A stretch of 64,000 nt of DNA from Plantago ovata (lineage: Eukaryota; Streptophyta; Magnoliopsida; Lamiales; Plantaginaceae). The notes under the pieces were generated by a model. The model was given only the letters and a program-made list of their open reading frames with translations. It was not told where the DNA came from and did no database searches. Position numbers and translations under genes: made by a program. Shown piece after piece: positions 12,131-22,589 of the stretch; positions within the stretch are counted from its first letter, which is position 1, and every line of letters begins with the position of its first letter. The stretch covers positions 101,245,982 through 101,309,981 of the forward strand of contig CM051457.1 in NCBI GenBank assembly GCA_028274465.1. The letters are read 5' to 3'.

Positions 12131-12423
12131 TCAGGGGCGGCTCTAGATTTTAGGGGCCCCGTTCGATCTCGATCTCATATGATAGGCAAAAGAATGAAAT
12201 GAAAGAAGGGGACAAAAATTGGTAACATCAAGAATTGAACCACAGACATTTCAAATAGAATTACACTTACACTAGCTTTCCTGCCAACTGAGACAATGCA
12301 GTTTTTAATTCTTTTCCATAAAAGTACATATATATATAATAAGTATAAATAAAATTTGAGGCCCTTAATTTCTAGAGGCCCTGTACGGTCGGGCTGACCG
12401 CACGGGCCTTCAGCCGCCCCTGA
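12131..12423. mobile_element. hAT-type MITE
   Basis: About 293 bp bounded by perfect 12-bp terminal inverted repeats (TCAGGGGCGGCT ... AGCCGCCCCTGA). The CAGGGGCGG start is typical of hAT MITEs. The flanks attttgc and atttttgc resemble an imperfect target duplication. The homologous flank of NLR B at about 21,290-21,330 lacks this segment (an 'empty site'), which supports insertion after the NLR duplication. No coding capacity. The element contains ctctaga words near both ends as part of its sub-terminal structure. Confidence 0.75.
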
Positions 12424-12745
12424 ATTTTTGCTTTTCCTTCTTCTTTTCCTCAAAATTGCTCTGTTTCTGTTATTTGTTCTTCATGCTCTGCAATTCAATT
12501 TTGGGACCCACGAAAGGGTGCAGGGCTAGCTAGATGAATCTGTCTATCATTAGAGAAATGGGAGACTCTCTTTGATTACAACAAAGGATGAGTTTTCAAT
12601 ACTCCATACTGAACTCAATTCCATGCTTATAGCTCAAAATAACATGGATACAACAAGTGTACTAATATAATGCAACTTAGTATTACATATATTTAAAAAT
12701 ATGGATACAATGTGATAGCTCTGAGTGTTTCCAAACTAATACTTC
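12424..12745. other. Non-coding spacer
   Basis: Continues the NLR upstream-flank homology (ctcaaaattgctctgtttctg, and cacgaaagggtgcagggctagctagatgaatctgtct, which matches 21,549-21,586). It then changes to unrelated sequence up to the NLR C fragment. Confidence 0.4.
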
Positions 12746-13521
12746 TAATTCATTTGGCCAATTTTCCCCAGCATGCACAATTTTTCTGAAGAGCTCCCAA
12801 CTATCTACCTTATTGAGTAACTGCATCTCATATCACCTGGAGCTAACACGATCAGCTACATCATTCCTCCTAGTAGTCAAAATGATGCGGCTCCTATTAT
12901 TGTTATCTGGAGCACACATATGGATATCATCCAACACCTTGAAACTCCAAACGTCATCCAATACAATCAAGTATCTTCTAGACCATAACTTTTTGTAAAA
13001 ATCGACTTTTAGTTCTTCATTTTTCTTATCACTTATACAACCTAGAAGACATAGGAGAACATTTCGTTGATCTTGCGATACTGTTGCCCATAAACAGGTA
13101 TCAAAATGTTTACTAGAAGAATACTCATTGTAAAGTTTACGTGCGAGAGTAGTCTTACCAATTCCCCCCATGCCTACGATAGGGATGATTTCGAGTGTAG
13201 GAGATCGTGAAGTGAGTCGATCATGTAGTTCGATCAAACACTTGTCCACTCCCACGAGCATGTGACTGGGAGTCATCAGGTCACTCCTTGAATGAATAGC
13301 CGGTGTTGTTTTCTTCAACTGACCACTTGCAGCCTTGATCTTGATCATTTCCGCAGCTGCAGAATCAAATACTTTGCAAACTTTAGTCAAGTCTGGAGAA
13401 AAAATCATGAACCTTTGACCAAGAGGAATAGATAATACATGAGCTTTAAGGTAGGACTGATCAAGTATGTCCTCAGCATTTTCGGTGGCAGTCCGGATTA
13501 AATCCTCGAAAGTCTCTATTC
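12746..13521 (-). pseudogene. NLR C, N-terminal/NB-ARC fragment
   Basis: Truncated copy of an NLR very close to gene D. It covers part of the N-terminal helical unit (RIETFEDLIRTATENAED), the P-loop (VGMGGIGKTTLARKL), kinase-2 (YLIVLDDVWS) and RNBS-B (NRSRIILTTRR), and ends abruptly before GLPL. Homology to D stops at about 13,521 on the 5' side and about 12,746 on the 3' side. A TGA at 12,833-12,835 replaces an Arg codon of D, and two residues after VSQ are missing. No start codon from the parent gene is retained (the Met at 13,528 is in non-homologous sequence). Non-functional fragment. Confidence 0.85.
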
Positions 13522-13529
13522 TTCCCATT

Positions 13530-14290
13530 CTAAAGGCTAAATGCAGGAAACTAACTGTGGTGTTTTAAAATACTCCAAGCAAAGTCCGCAGTTAAAACAA
13601 CAGCAAGATATGCTCAACAGCCCGCAAAAGTGCTGGGTTTAGATGGGTTTAATGCATTCTTGTTAAAGATTCATGGAACATTATTGGGAAAGACGCCAAA
13701 CTGTTACAGGACTCTTAAAACATGGAAGCTACTCAATATGGTCTATAGAACTGAGGTGACTCTGATTCATAATACATACCATGCAGGCTATGTTTCCCAA
13801 GAGGAACCGGTCTATAGCTTGCTGTTCGGTTCTTTACACGCTCATATCCTAGGTACTTATAACTAGTAATAGGTTGAGTGTAATGACTGGTATATTGGTG
13901 CCTGAAGAAGAAGCAGCGTTCCATAGGCTTGTCAAACTAGACAATATTTTCTTGGCATAAGAGTATGTTAAGGAAACATGTATCACCTCGTTGTATGATA
14001 AAAGTGGACACTTTGTATTGCTTTTGATAAATGCTAGTACAAGTTAATCTGTGAACAATACTTTTACTAAATACTTATGGTGTATCCAAGATACTATGTT
14101 TTATACACAGAAGGACTAATGATAATAATACTAATAACAGAATGTTAAACTGTTTTAATTGATGGGTGCAAAATAAATCAATACGCAAAAGAATTTGTAA
14201 CGTACTAACTGGCTTTCACTTCCTCGTTATGGGATTGCACTCCTTATCATCACTATCATCATCCTGGTCATCCTCATCACCATTCAATAT
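13530..14290. other. Spacer between the two NLR C fragments
   Basis: No gene seen. Around 13,560-13,640 (ttaaaacaacagcaagata, atgctcaacag) there is similarity to 16,250-16,290 and 45,165-45,200, again the NLR 3' flank. The rest is unrecognised. Confidence 0.35.
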
Positions 14291-14292
14291 AT

Positions 14293-14524
14293 ACTGAAAT
14301 GCAACATGACCGTTCTATTACTTTAGGAACAGGGGAAAAAAAAGGAAGGTGTTGAAATACGAAATGTACCTTGTTTGTCTGAGGCAAAGTTGAAGATTTT
14401 CGTTACCATAGTCACGTTGTTCCTGGAGGATGCTTCTTGCTGAGTGGAATACTGAGGCCTTGCAATAATCCACTTGGATTATTTCTAGGGTCTCAATTCC
14501 CCCAAATTCAAGAGGAATCTCATT
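14293..14524 (-). pseudogene. NLR C, C-terminal LRR fragment
   Basis: Contains the last LRR segment (IPLEFGGIETLEIIQVDYC, SARSILQEQRDYGNENLQL) and the family splice donor at about 14,369/14,370 (acaag|gtacat). An acceptor (gcatttcag) is at about 14,296. The body of the gene is missing: homology to B breaks at about 14,524, inside the LRR. In the family's phase the second exon would stop after three residues. It lies 5' (on the minus strand) of the N-terminal C fragment, so the two pieces are not one split gene in normal order. Confidence 0.75.
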
Positions 14525-17340
14525 TAAGTTTATTGATAATAATATGTTCAATCTCATTTTTATATGTCCGGAAATTCATCTGACCGTCCGTAGTCAAACA
14601 AACTTGTGATATACAAGTCCTGCATTTCACATTGGCATGCATTCTTCATCTTGGTGTTAAAAGAGCATGAAGGATCAAAATTCGAATTTAGATTAATCTC
14701 ATCTAGAACGATATGAAGTAGTATATTACATATATAATCTGGATAAGATTTGAATCCAATCAACGCCCGAATTCAAATTGACACGAATCCGAATTAATTA
14801 ATCCGATCCAAAATGACTTGAAGAAGTACAATCCGAACAAGATCTCAATCCAAATATATAAAACTTGAGCCCGAATTGAACTGATCCGATATGAGTAGAA
14901 TCCGAACTAAACCGATCCAAAATGACAAGAAGTTTGATGATTCGAATAAAATTCAAATTCGATCAAACGATCCGAAATTCAAATGATATCCGACCCGACT
15001 TGATATCATCCTATAATAATAATTTATAGAATCCTGTCATATCCGAATTGATCTCAATCCGAAAAGTAGGTTCGCCAGGTTTTACCGCCATGCACATTTA
15101 AATGTTGAACATTTTCTCTGTTCTTAATAATCATATTCAAGTTTAAAATTGGAATATCTAATTAACCTGATGAAATGAAAATCAGTAACCATCTTTCATA
15201 CGTGGATAATTAAATGGCTCAAACCTGTAAGCCAGAACAAATGAAAGAATTATACAATCATGATGAATTTCTGACAAAGATGAGTTTTCAAAGACAGCCT
15301 TCTTAGTTATAAAATCAAGAAATGAAATTTGGGTAACTGGATTTATCTTCCATTCAAGTGTTCATATTTAGGATTCTTTCTGAACTTGAAAAAAATGCTC
15401 TTCCACTTGCAAGTCTAAAGAATAGGAGTTTCTTCACCTTTTTGCCGCCAAAGAGAGACGAGCCTGATCAACAGCAAAATGAGTCATCCATCGCTTCTCT
15501 CCGTGAGACTCAGACTTACAAAGAAATCTATCCAAGAAACTGACCTCAAGAAGTGAAGTGAGAGCAGATACAACAGAGAATCAAATTCTGACTTTTGATA
15601 TAGATAATCAACAAACAAACACTCAACACACATGATTTTTAATAAATCGGAAATTAAATATAGTAAACACATTTCTGAAACAAGAACTCAACACATTTCT
15701 AACAAGATGTAAAAAGTACCGCTGCTTCATTAAATAAACACATTAGAACTCAAACAAGTTCAAATGATTACAGTATTAGAGAGTTGCATGCAGAAGTACT
15801 GAAACAAGTTTGCCATTGGAATTTCTATTGGTACATATTTCATGTTTCACGAATTGTAAAATTTAGGCTTTTGTAAGGCAGTAACCTAACCCAATTCCAG
15901 GACCATTTGTATAGTATTTCATGATCTCATACTTATCTTCACCATACTTGAGATGTCGTACACCAATGTCCTCAAAGTGCTGCTAAGAACCAAAGCCTAA
16001 TCCGTGAAACAATGTCATCACAACAAGGAATACAAAGAAAAATAAAGTTGTTGTGTATTTAGTTGAAGGTGCATGGTGCAAGACTCAAGGAACTCAAAAT
16101 GACAAATGTAATCTTCATGCAACTATTGAAACTCACTAGGAGAACTAATTCCATGTTAGTTCTAATTTGAGAATGCAACGTGCAATTTCCCAATTCATAA
16201 GTTGCCGGTGCCTAACAAAATTGCCAAGTCTAATATTCACAATGCAAGGTTAAAACTACTGCAAGATACATATATATGCTCAACATAGACCTGGTTGATA
16301 CTGTAAACACTTGCAAAATGTAACTTCAGAAGTGGTCATCAAACCACGATAAGCAGATTTTACAGGAACACTTAAGATTCATTGGTTGCAACTTGCAAGT
16401 AGGAGGTAGTAGTATATCATAGTTTCTTCCATGCTATATAGTATATTTGAGAGGACTAGAAACAATTAACTGTATTATTTAACTTTGCAGGGGAGATGAC
16501 CTTTTAATAATAGGAAAAACTGATATACTGAAGAGATTACTGAATAAGAGCCTTATGGGAGATGTTGATAGCATAATCTAGAAGAATTATAAATGTTACT
16601 GAGATGAAACAAGTATTAAGAGTAATGCAAAAGGAAGGTCTGGAGCTAATTAGTGATGTGACTAGAGTTTTGTTCCAGTAATGCATGCTTACGGGATAAA
16701 ATCTAAGTTTTTGTTCCGGTAATGGCAGAGTGCAATATGACAATTATTAAAGAATTAACCAAAACACAGGAAACAGCTGCTAACTTAGCCTAAAGCAGTT
16801 GAAGCATTGTCGTAAATTAATAGCGTAGAAAAGTTCAGAATATTGTATGCAAATGCATGCTATGACCATCAACTCCATCACCATCACCTAATCGTCCTAA
16901 AGCTTGAAGAATGGGGAGATAAATAAAATAAAATCAAGTTCACACTAACATCTTGACAACAAGGAAAACAATTAAGGAACATTTGAGGGTTCAAAAAAAG
17001 AAAGGGAAAAGCTGTTAGATGGATAATAGATATTAGAAAAAGCCAAGTGATGCCATACATTGTTGAAGGATATTTTTAATATCAAAGCTAACAACTGAGA
17101 ATTCTACAATGGCACATAAAATTAGAAGAGAAAGGTTTTGCAAGTTATTGTACACCTGACCTTGTGAAAGTTATATAAGACACTTCTGATACACTTTTAA
17201 TGATACAAGATAAGAAGAGAGAATTACAATAACAGAGCACATGTTAAGTACACAAAAAAAAAAAAAAATTTGTAACCGAAATTACTACCTTTCACTTCTT
17301 AACCGCCCGTAGATCCCCATCGATCCACATTCATCATTTA
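14525..17340. other. Long intergenic stretch; degenerate motifs and NLR B 3' flank
   Basis: At 14,750-15,060 the words ccgaatt, gatccaaaatga and aatccgaa recur in a degenerate fashion like 5080-5700. 15,700-17,250 is the NLR B downstream flank, sharing blocks with 1100-1560, 6900-7260 and 45,120-45,420. An open frame near 15,358-15,543 (LSELEKNALPLASLKNRSFF) has no recognisable relatives and I do not call it. Confidence 0.35.
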
Positions 17341-17355
17341 TGTGTATTATCTTCG

Positions 17356-20300
17356 TCATAAATTATATCTCACATCATCATCCGTGCTGTAGTCATCATC
17401 TTGTTGTTGTTGATCATCATCATCTTTGTAGTCATCATCATTGTCCTTGCTGTTTTCGGCATGATCATCATCACTGAAATGCAAGAAGATAACCATTATA
17501 TTACTTTAGAAAGGTAAAGAAGAACACTATTAAATTTGAAATTAAAAAGAAACATACAGAAAGATGACAGACGGGATGTTAAATTTTAAATTTGATGGAT
17601 TCACAATTATCAAATATAAAATGTACCGTATTTCATAGCCAAGGACAAGTTGAAGATTTTCGTTGGCAAAGTCACGTTGTTCCTGGAGGATGCTCCTTGC
17701 TGAGTCGAAAACAGAGGCCTTGCAATCATCTACTTCGATTATTTCAAGGGTATCAATTCCCCCAAATTCAAGAGGAATCTCCTTCAGACTTTGACAGTGA
17801 CGAATAACCAGGTGCTTAAGTTGAGGGAAGTGGGTTTCATCTGCTATCCAATTCTCCAAACTGAAACACTGGAGCCACAGATATTGTAGGTTGCAGAATT
17901 CACCTTCAGATGGCTCCCATTCACTATTGGAATCGTGTTTAACAAGATTATAACTACGAAGTCGGAGAAGTTGGAGATTTGGAAGGGTACCGAGTCTGCT
18001 CATAGATGTCCATGATAACTCCTCGAAAAACTCGATAGTTAACTCTCTTAGGGTTTGTGGGAAAATTAGATCAAGGTGAAGGCAACAAATTACTTTGATG
18101 GTTTCCAGACTAGGGAAGCTGGTGAGATCAATGTTTGGCTGATTCCACCAATCTTCACCGCTAATTCCTAAACTCTTTAAGCATGGAAGTTTTCCAACCA
18201 ACTGGGAAAGTATTGCACGAGATACATAAGATAGGCTTTGTAGAACTCCAAAAGTGAAGCTTGGGACAACGGTATGTCGGCCTAGACTGTGACATTTCAT
18301 CTTGAAGTGTCGTAGCTGTGGAAGACAAAATATTTCCATTGGGAAGTTCTGTTCTAAATCGAAACCCCAGAACTGAAAGATAATGGTTTGTAAATCCTTT
18401 AGCCCGACTAACCTCAAGGGTAATGGCGTTTGAGAATCACCCTTAATAAGTAGAGCCAGATGTTTCAAGTTAACTAACCTGAGTATCTCTTCCGGGAATC
18501 GATCCAGTCTTACTCTACGCACGTCTAAAACCCACAACCGCCATAACTGAAACCCATTATGCTTAAAAAATTTGAAGTCATCGTGTACTTTAACGACATT
18601 GTCTGCAATTATTTGAAATGAACGAGTTCCATTCATTAGCTCCACAGAACTTGAGAAATCACTAGTACTGTGTCGAGTAGAAGTAACACAAACACGGCGG
18701 GGACATAATGTATCATCAGACTCTCCAAGTCTTTTGGCGAAAATGAACTTCTTCTCTTCAGCTTTCCTCTGGCACAGGTCTCTCAAGAGATCGTGTATGC
18801 CATATGATTTCACTCTCCCACCAAAGCTCCTCTCACGGACAAAAATAAGATTTCTATTAAGAAGACACTTTAAGTACATCTCTGCAATTTCCTCTGGACT
18901 TTTACCTGTGATTGGATTCAAAAATCCCTCTGAAACCCACAGCTTGATTAGTCTTGAGACTCGAATTGCATGATCTTCTGGGAAAGCACCTATGTAAAGT
19001 AAACAAGGCTTCAAATAATGCGGCAAGTTGGCATAGCTCCAAGAAAATATCGCCGAGAATCGATCGTCTTCTTTTGCAATGAATGAACTTACGTCATCAG
19101 CAACTTTAGCCCAAAAATGTTTTATCCTCTCCGTTCGTGAGAGGAATCCTCCAATCACCTTAAGTGCTAGAGGCAATCCTCCACATTTTCTCACAATCTC
19201 ATGGGAAATTTCATCCAATTCATTTGGACACTTCTCCACACCATACACAATTTTTTCAAAGAGCTCCCAACTATCAACCTTGTTGAGTAGATGCATCTCA
19301 TGTCTCTTGGAGCATACATAATTAGCAACAACATTTTCCCTTGTTGTCAAAATGATCCGGCTGTTGTTGTTGTCATTTGGAAAAACATATGTACATCGTC
19401 CCACACCTTGGAACTCCATATGTCATCAAGTACAATCAAGTATCTTCTATGAAATAACTCTTTGTGCAAAGTGACTTTTAACTCTTCGGGTTTCTGTTGA
19501 CGGATACTTTCAAGATCTCCTTTTATACAACCTAATAGGCTAAGAATAACCTCTCTTGAATCATATTGTTGTGATACCGTTGCCCATGCACAAATATCAA
19601 AGTGCCCTTTATTGGATGAATATTGATGGTAAAGTTTGCTAGCTAGAGTAGTCTTACCGATTCCCCCCATGCCTACTATGGGGATGATTTCGAGTTTAGA
19701 TGAAGACCGTGAAGTGAGTCGACCATGTAGTTCAGTCAAACACTTGTCCACTCCAACCACCACGTCATTGGAAGTGGGATCATCACTCCTTCTTGAAAGA
19801 GCAGCAGGTGATTTGTTTTCCGATTGCCTATCTGCATCAGTGATGTTTACAATTTCAGTTGTTGCAGAGTCAAAAACTTGGATAACGCCACTCAAGTCTG
19901 GTGGGGAAATCATAAAGCTCGAACCACTTGAATTTGACCGAAAAATCTCCTGAGCATCTTGAACCGCATCCGTGATTATACTTTTCAGAGCAAGTATTTC
20001 ATCGTAAAAACAAGATAAATCATGATCCTCTGAAGTCATAAGTATATCTCGGATCACTGGAGCTGAGTTGGCAAGAAAGTTTCTCAAGAAAGAAGACTTC
20101 TCAGAGAGGGATCGGGTTTGAGGTATGTTTTCAGTGTCAATAATCTGAGCATTAGTGCACTCAACTATGCTCTCTGCATTATCGGCGGCCACCCTGATTA
20201 CATTCTCCAACATCTTAAACTTATATATGTTTGGAACAGAGGCAACAAAGTGTCTCAAGTAAGATGCATTTTGGAGGAGTGATTGGATTGAACGCTGACC

Positions 20301-20561
20301 AAGAACCTGAGCTTGAATGTAGGAGTCAAGTACATCCTCAGCATTTTCAGCAGCATCTCGGATTACATCCTCCAAAGTCTCTATTCTAGCCTGGACAGCT
20401 GGTGTAGAGTTGGCAACAAAGTCTCTCAAGAAAGAGGCCTTTTGGAAGAGGTATTGGATTTGTGATATCTTTTCACTATCAAGAACCCAATCTCTGTAAT
20501 ATTGATCAGGATGAAGGATTTTATCGAGGAGTTCAACAAGGTTTCTCAAGCAGTATGCCAT
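17356..20561 (-). pseudogene. NLR B: R1-type NLR, full length but for a 1-base frameshift
   Basis: NLR immune receptor in two exons: 17,627-20,561, then 17,356-17,473. The ATG at 20,561 opens MAYCLRNLVELL. Three related helical units span about residues 28-84, 86-136 and 142-208. NB-ARC: P-loop at 296-305 and kinase-2 at 374-382, then GLPL (GGLPLALKVIGG), RNBS-D (CLLYIGAFPED) and IHD for MHD (YGIHDLLRD), followed by LRRs. The only lesion seen is at 19,381-19,385: five A's where pseudogene A has six, which shifts the frame just after kinase-2 (VHMFF). Donor tacg|gtacat and acceptor gcatttcag join in phase. The second exon encodes ~38 residues, about half of them Asp, ending at TGA. A sequencing slip in the A-run would make this an intact gene. 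Confidence 0.85.
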
Positions 20562-20639
20562 GTTTGAATTCTGAAAGGAAAGAAAAGATGAGAGTATTTG
20601 CAGTGTTTGTAAAAATATTTGTGAGATTGATCAACTTAA

Positions 20640-21789
20640 TTAATTAGTTATGTTTGCATAGTGAATGTGTGTGTAGTGCTGAACTCGATGATTCCTGTGG
20701 TCGGACTTTTAATTCTACATACGGCCTAGTTGCTATTAAAAATGTAAAAGTATCAGGGTAATCTTGAACCAATACTTCACTTTCACATATACCAGGGTAA
20801 ATTTTATTTAATTGGTTGGAAACGCTCACACCGAAATCAATATATAACCTCATTTTTCGATGTCTAGTTGTTCGGTGGCTGCAATGCTGAGTGTGCGGTT
20901 GTGTTAACAAATCAATTAATCAACCTCTTCAGAACCAAACGAATTAATTATACTATAGCTATTTTCAATCCATCTGTTAATGAATTAATTATACTAGTAA
21001 TCTGTTAATCCCCAAATTACAGAGCCAGCCCTCAAATGAGATATCAATATAGCCTATTTATACAAATTGGATGTATGTAAAGGATCGTAGGAAGGCAATC
21101 TACAAAAACCCTCACCTAATTCGATATGATTCAGTCTGAATATCGATTGATCGAGCTTCTTTTCAAATTTAAACGCATAAACCCTAACAAAAGCCCTAAT
21201 TTTGTTTCCATTGGGGATTTTTGTGCTTGTCGTGTCTTAAACCAACCAGTGGACTCGTACGTCCTCAGTGACGCAATTTCTGTTTGTTCCGTTTTGCTCT
21301 CTTTTATACTTTTATTCCTCAAAACTGCTCTGTTTTAGTTCCTTAATTGTTCTTCATGCTCTGCAATTCGATTTCGATAGCCATTAGAGGATAATATAAA
21401 ACACACCGTTCCATTTTAATCTGTCTGCCTTGATGGACCTAAAATAGATCAACTAAGTGAAATGGGAACTTTACTCATAGATAGATGTATTATGAATGGA
21501 GGAAGTACTTGTACTTCATCATGGTCTGCGATTTCGATACGTACCCACCACGAAAGAGTGGAGGGCTAGCTAGATGAATCTGTCTGTCTTTAAGAATGGG
21601 AGACTCTAATTATTTCTTCGTCAAAACATGTAATCTCTCAATCACTATGTAGCTACCAATTAATAGTCCAAATCCAACAGAAGCTTTAGGTTCTTACAAA
21701 ATAGATCATAATACAAAGATATAGTCCATTGCATCTAATAAATCTATGAATAACAATAACCTCATCATCGAAAGAAGGATGAGAAAAGT
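20640..21789. other. 5' flank of NLR B
   Basis: No gene seen. 20,990-21,590 aligns with 11,840-12,540 upstream of NLR A apart from the MITE present only there. This upstream block is the second half of the evidence for duplication of the whole NLR unit with its promoter region. Confidence 0.45.
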
Positions 21790-22585
21790 TCATTTCAAAT
21801 TATACTTTTTACCTTGTTCTCTTGTCTCATATAGAATCAAAGTATCAAGCAAAGAGACCAAATAATTCCAACGCATTAGTCGTAGCATGACCTTGCCATC
21901 TGCATGTATAAACAGATATGAAGATCAATCGGTAGTTATATTGATGTGTTAGCAAGACTAGAACAGATAGGCGGCTTCTGAACGATTACTACTCACCTGC
22001 TGATGTTTGCTCCACTCTCCTGCTTTCTTGGACTTCTCGGTTGACTTTGCTTAATGCAGACCTTTCCCTGGCATTACCTTTTCTGCCTCCTTGAATAGCA
22101 GCCTTGGCCTTGGCCTAGTGAAAAAGAAGATAAAGGCCTAAGTACAACATAATGCAAGATACATCATTTTTAAATTCTTCCTAACACACAAAGTTACCTA
22201 TGTATAGCATCTTTTGCATCCTGAATTACGTAATATGGACCTCTAGGTTTGCAAGATGTATATCAACATAGTATGTGACCCAGTGAAAAACTTGTAATAA
22301 CCCTTCCAGTGTACGTACATGTGAGGCTTTAACTACTAAACACACTTATGTACAAATCTAATGGGACTACCTAATTACCAAGAATTAGAAGTAAACAATA
22401 CCCTGTAAGAATATCTAACCACAATAGATCACTTGATTACGAAATCTTACAGATTTATTAATGAAAACAGAGAAAATTCTTGGAAATTATGCCAACCTCC
22501 GCAAGGTTCAATTCACTTTCTTCAAGGAAGATTGGACACCTTTGGGAGATCATACGACCATTGTTCCCGTCCCACTCACATCATC
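21790..22585 (-). other. Unrecognised spliced reading frame (three putative exons)
   Basis: On the minus strand, three exon-like blocks join in one frame: about 22,492-22,585 (acceptor acccag; donor gttggc is weak), 21,997-22,114 (acceptor cactag, donor gtgagt) and 21,790-21,899 (acceptor catgcag, stop TGA). The joined frame from the internal Met (MISQRCPIFLEESEL) gives roughly 93 residues. Its middle is basic and alanine-rich (AKAKAAIQGGRKGNARERSA), and a stop lies upstream in the first block. Good splice signals on the middle exon and an open frame through all three argue for a real gene or recent relic. I do not recognise the product, and upstream exons may lie toward 25 kb. Confidence 0.3.
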
Positions 22586-22589
22586 CTGG

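Noticed and set aside
12175..12453. Open frame of 92 codons on the minus strand
   Set aside because: Runs through the hAT MITE and its flank; no protein-like features.
15358..15672. Two open frames of ~60 codons on opposite strands
   Set aside because: No recognisable motifs, no splice signals, and they lie in NLR flank sequence.
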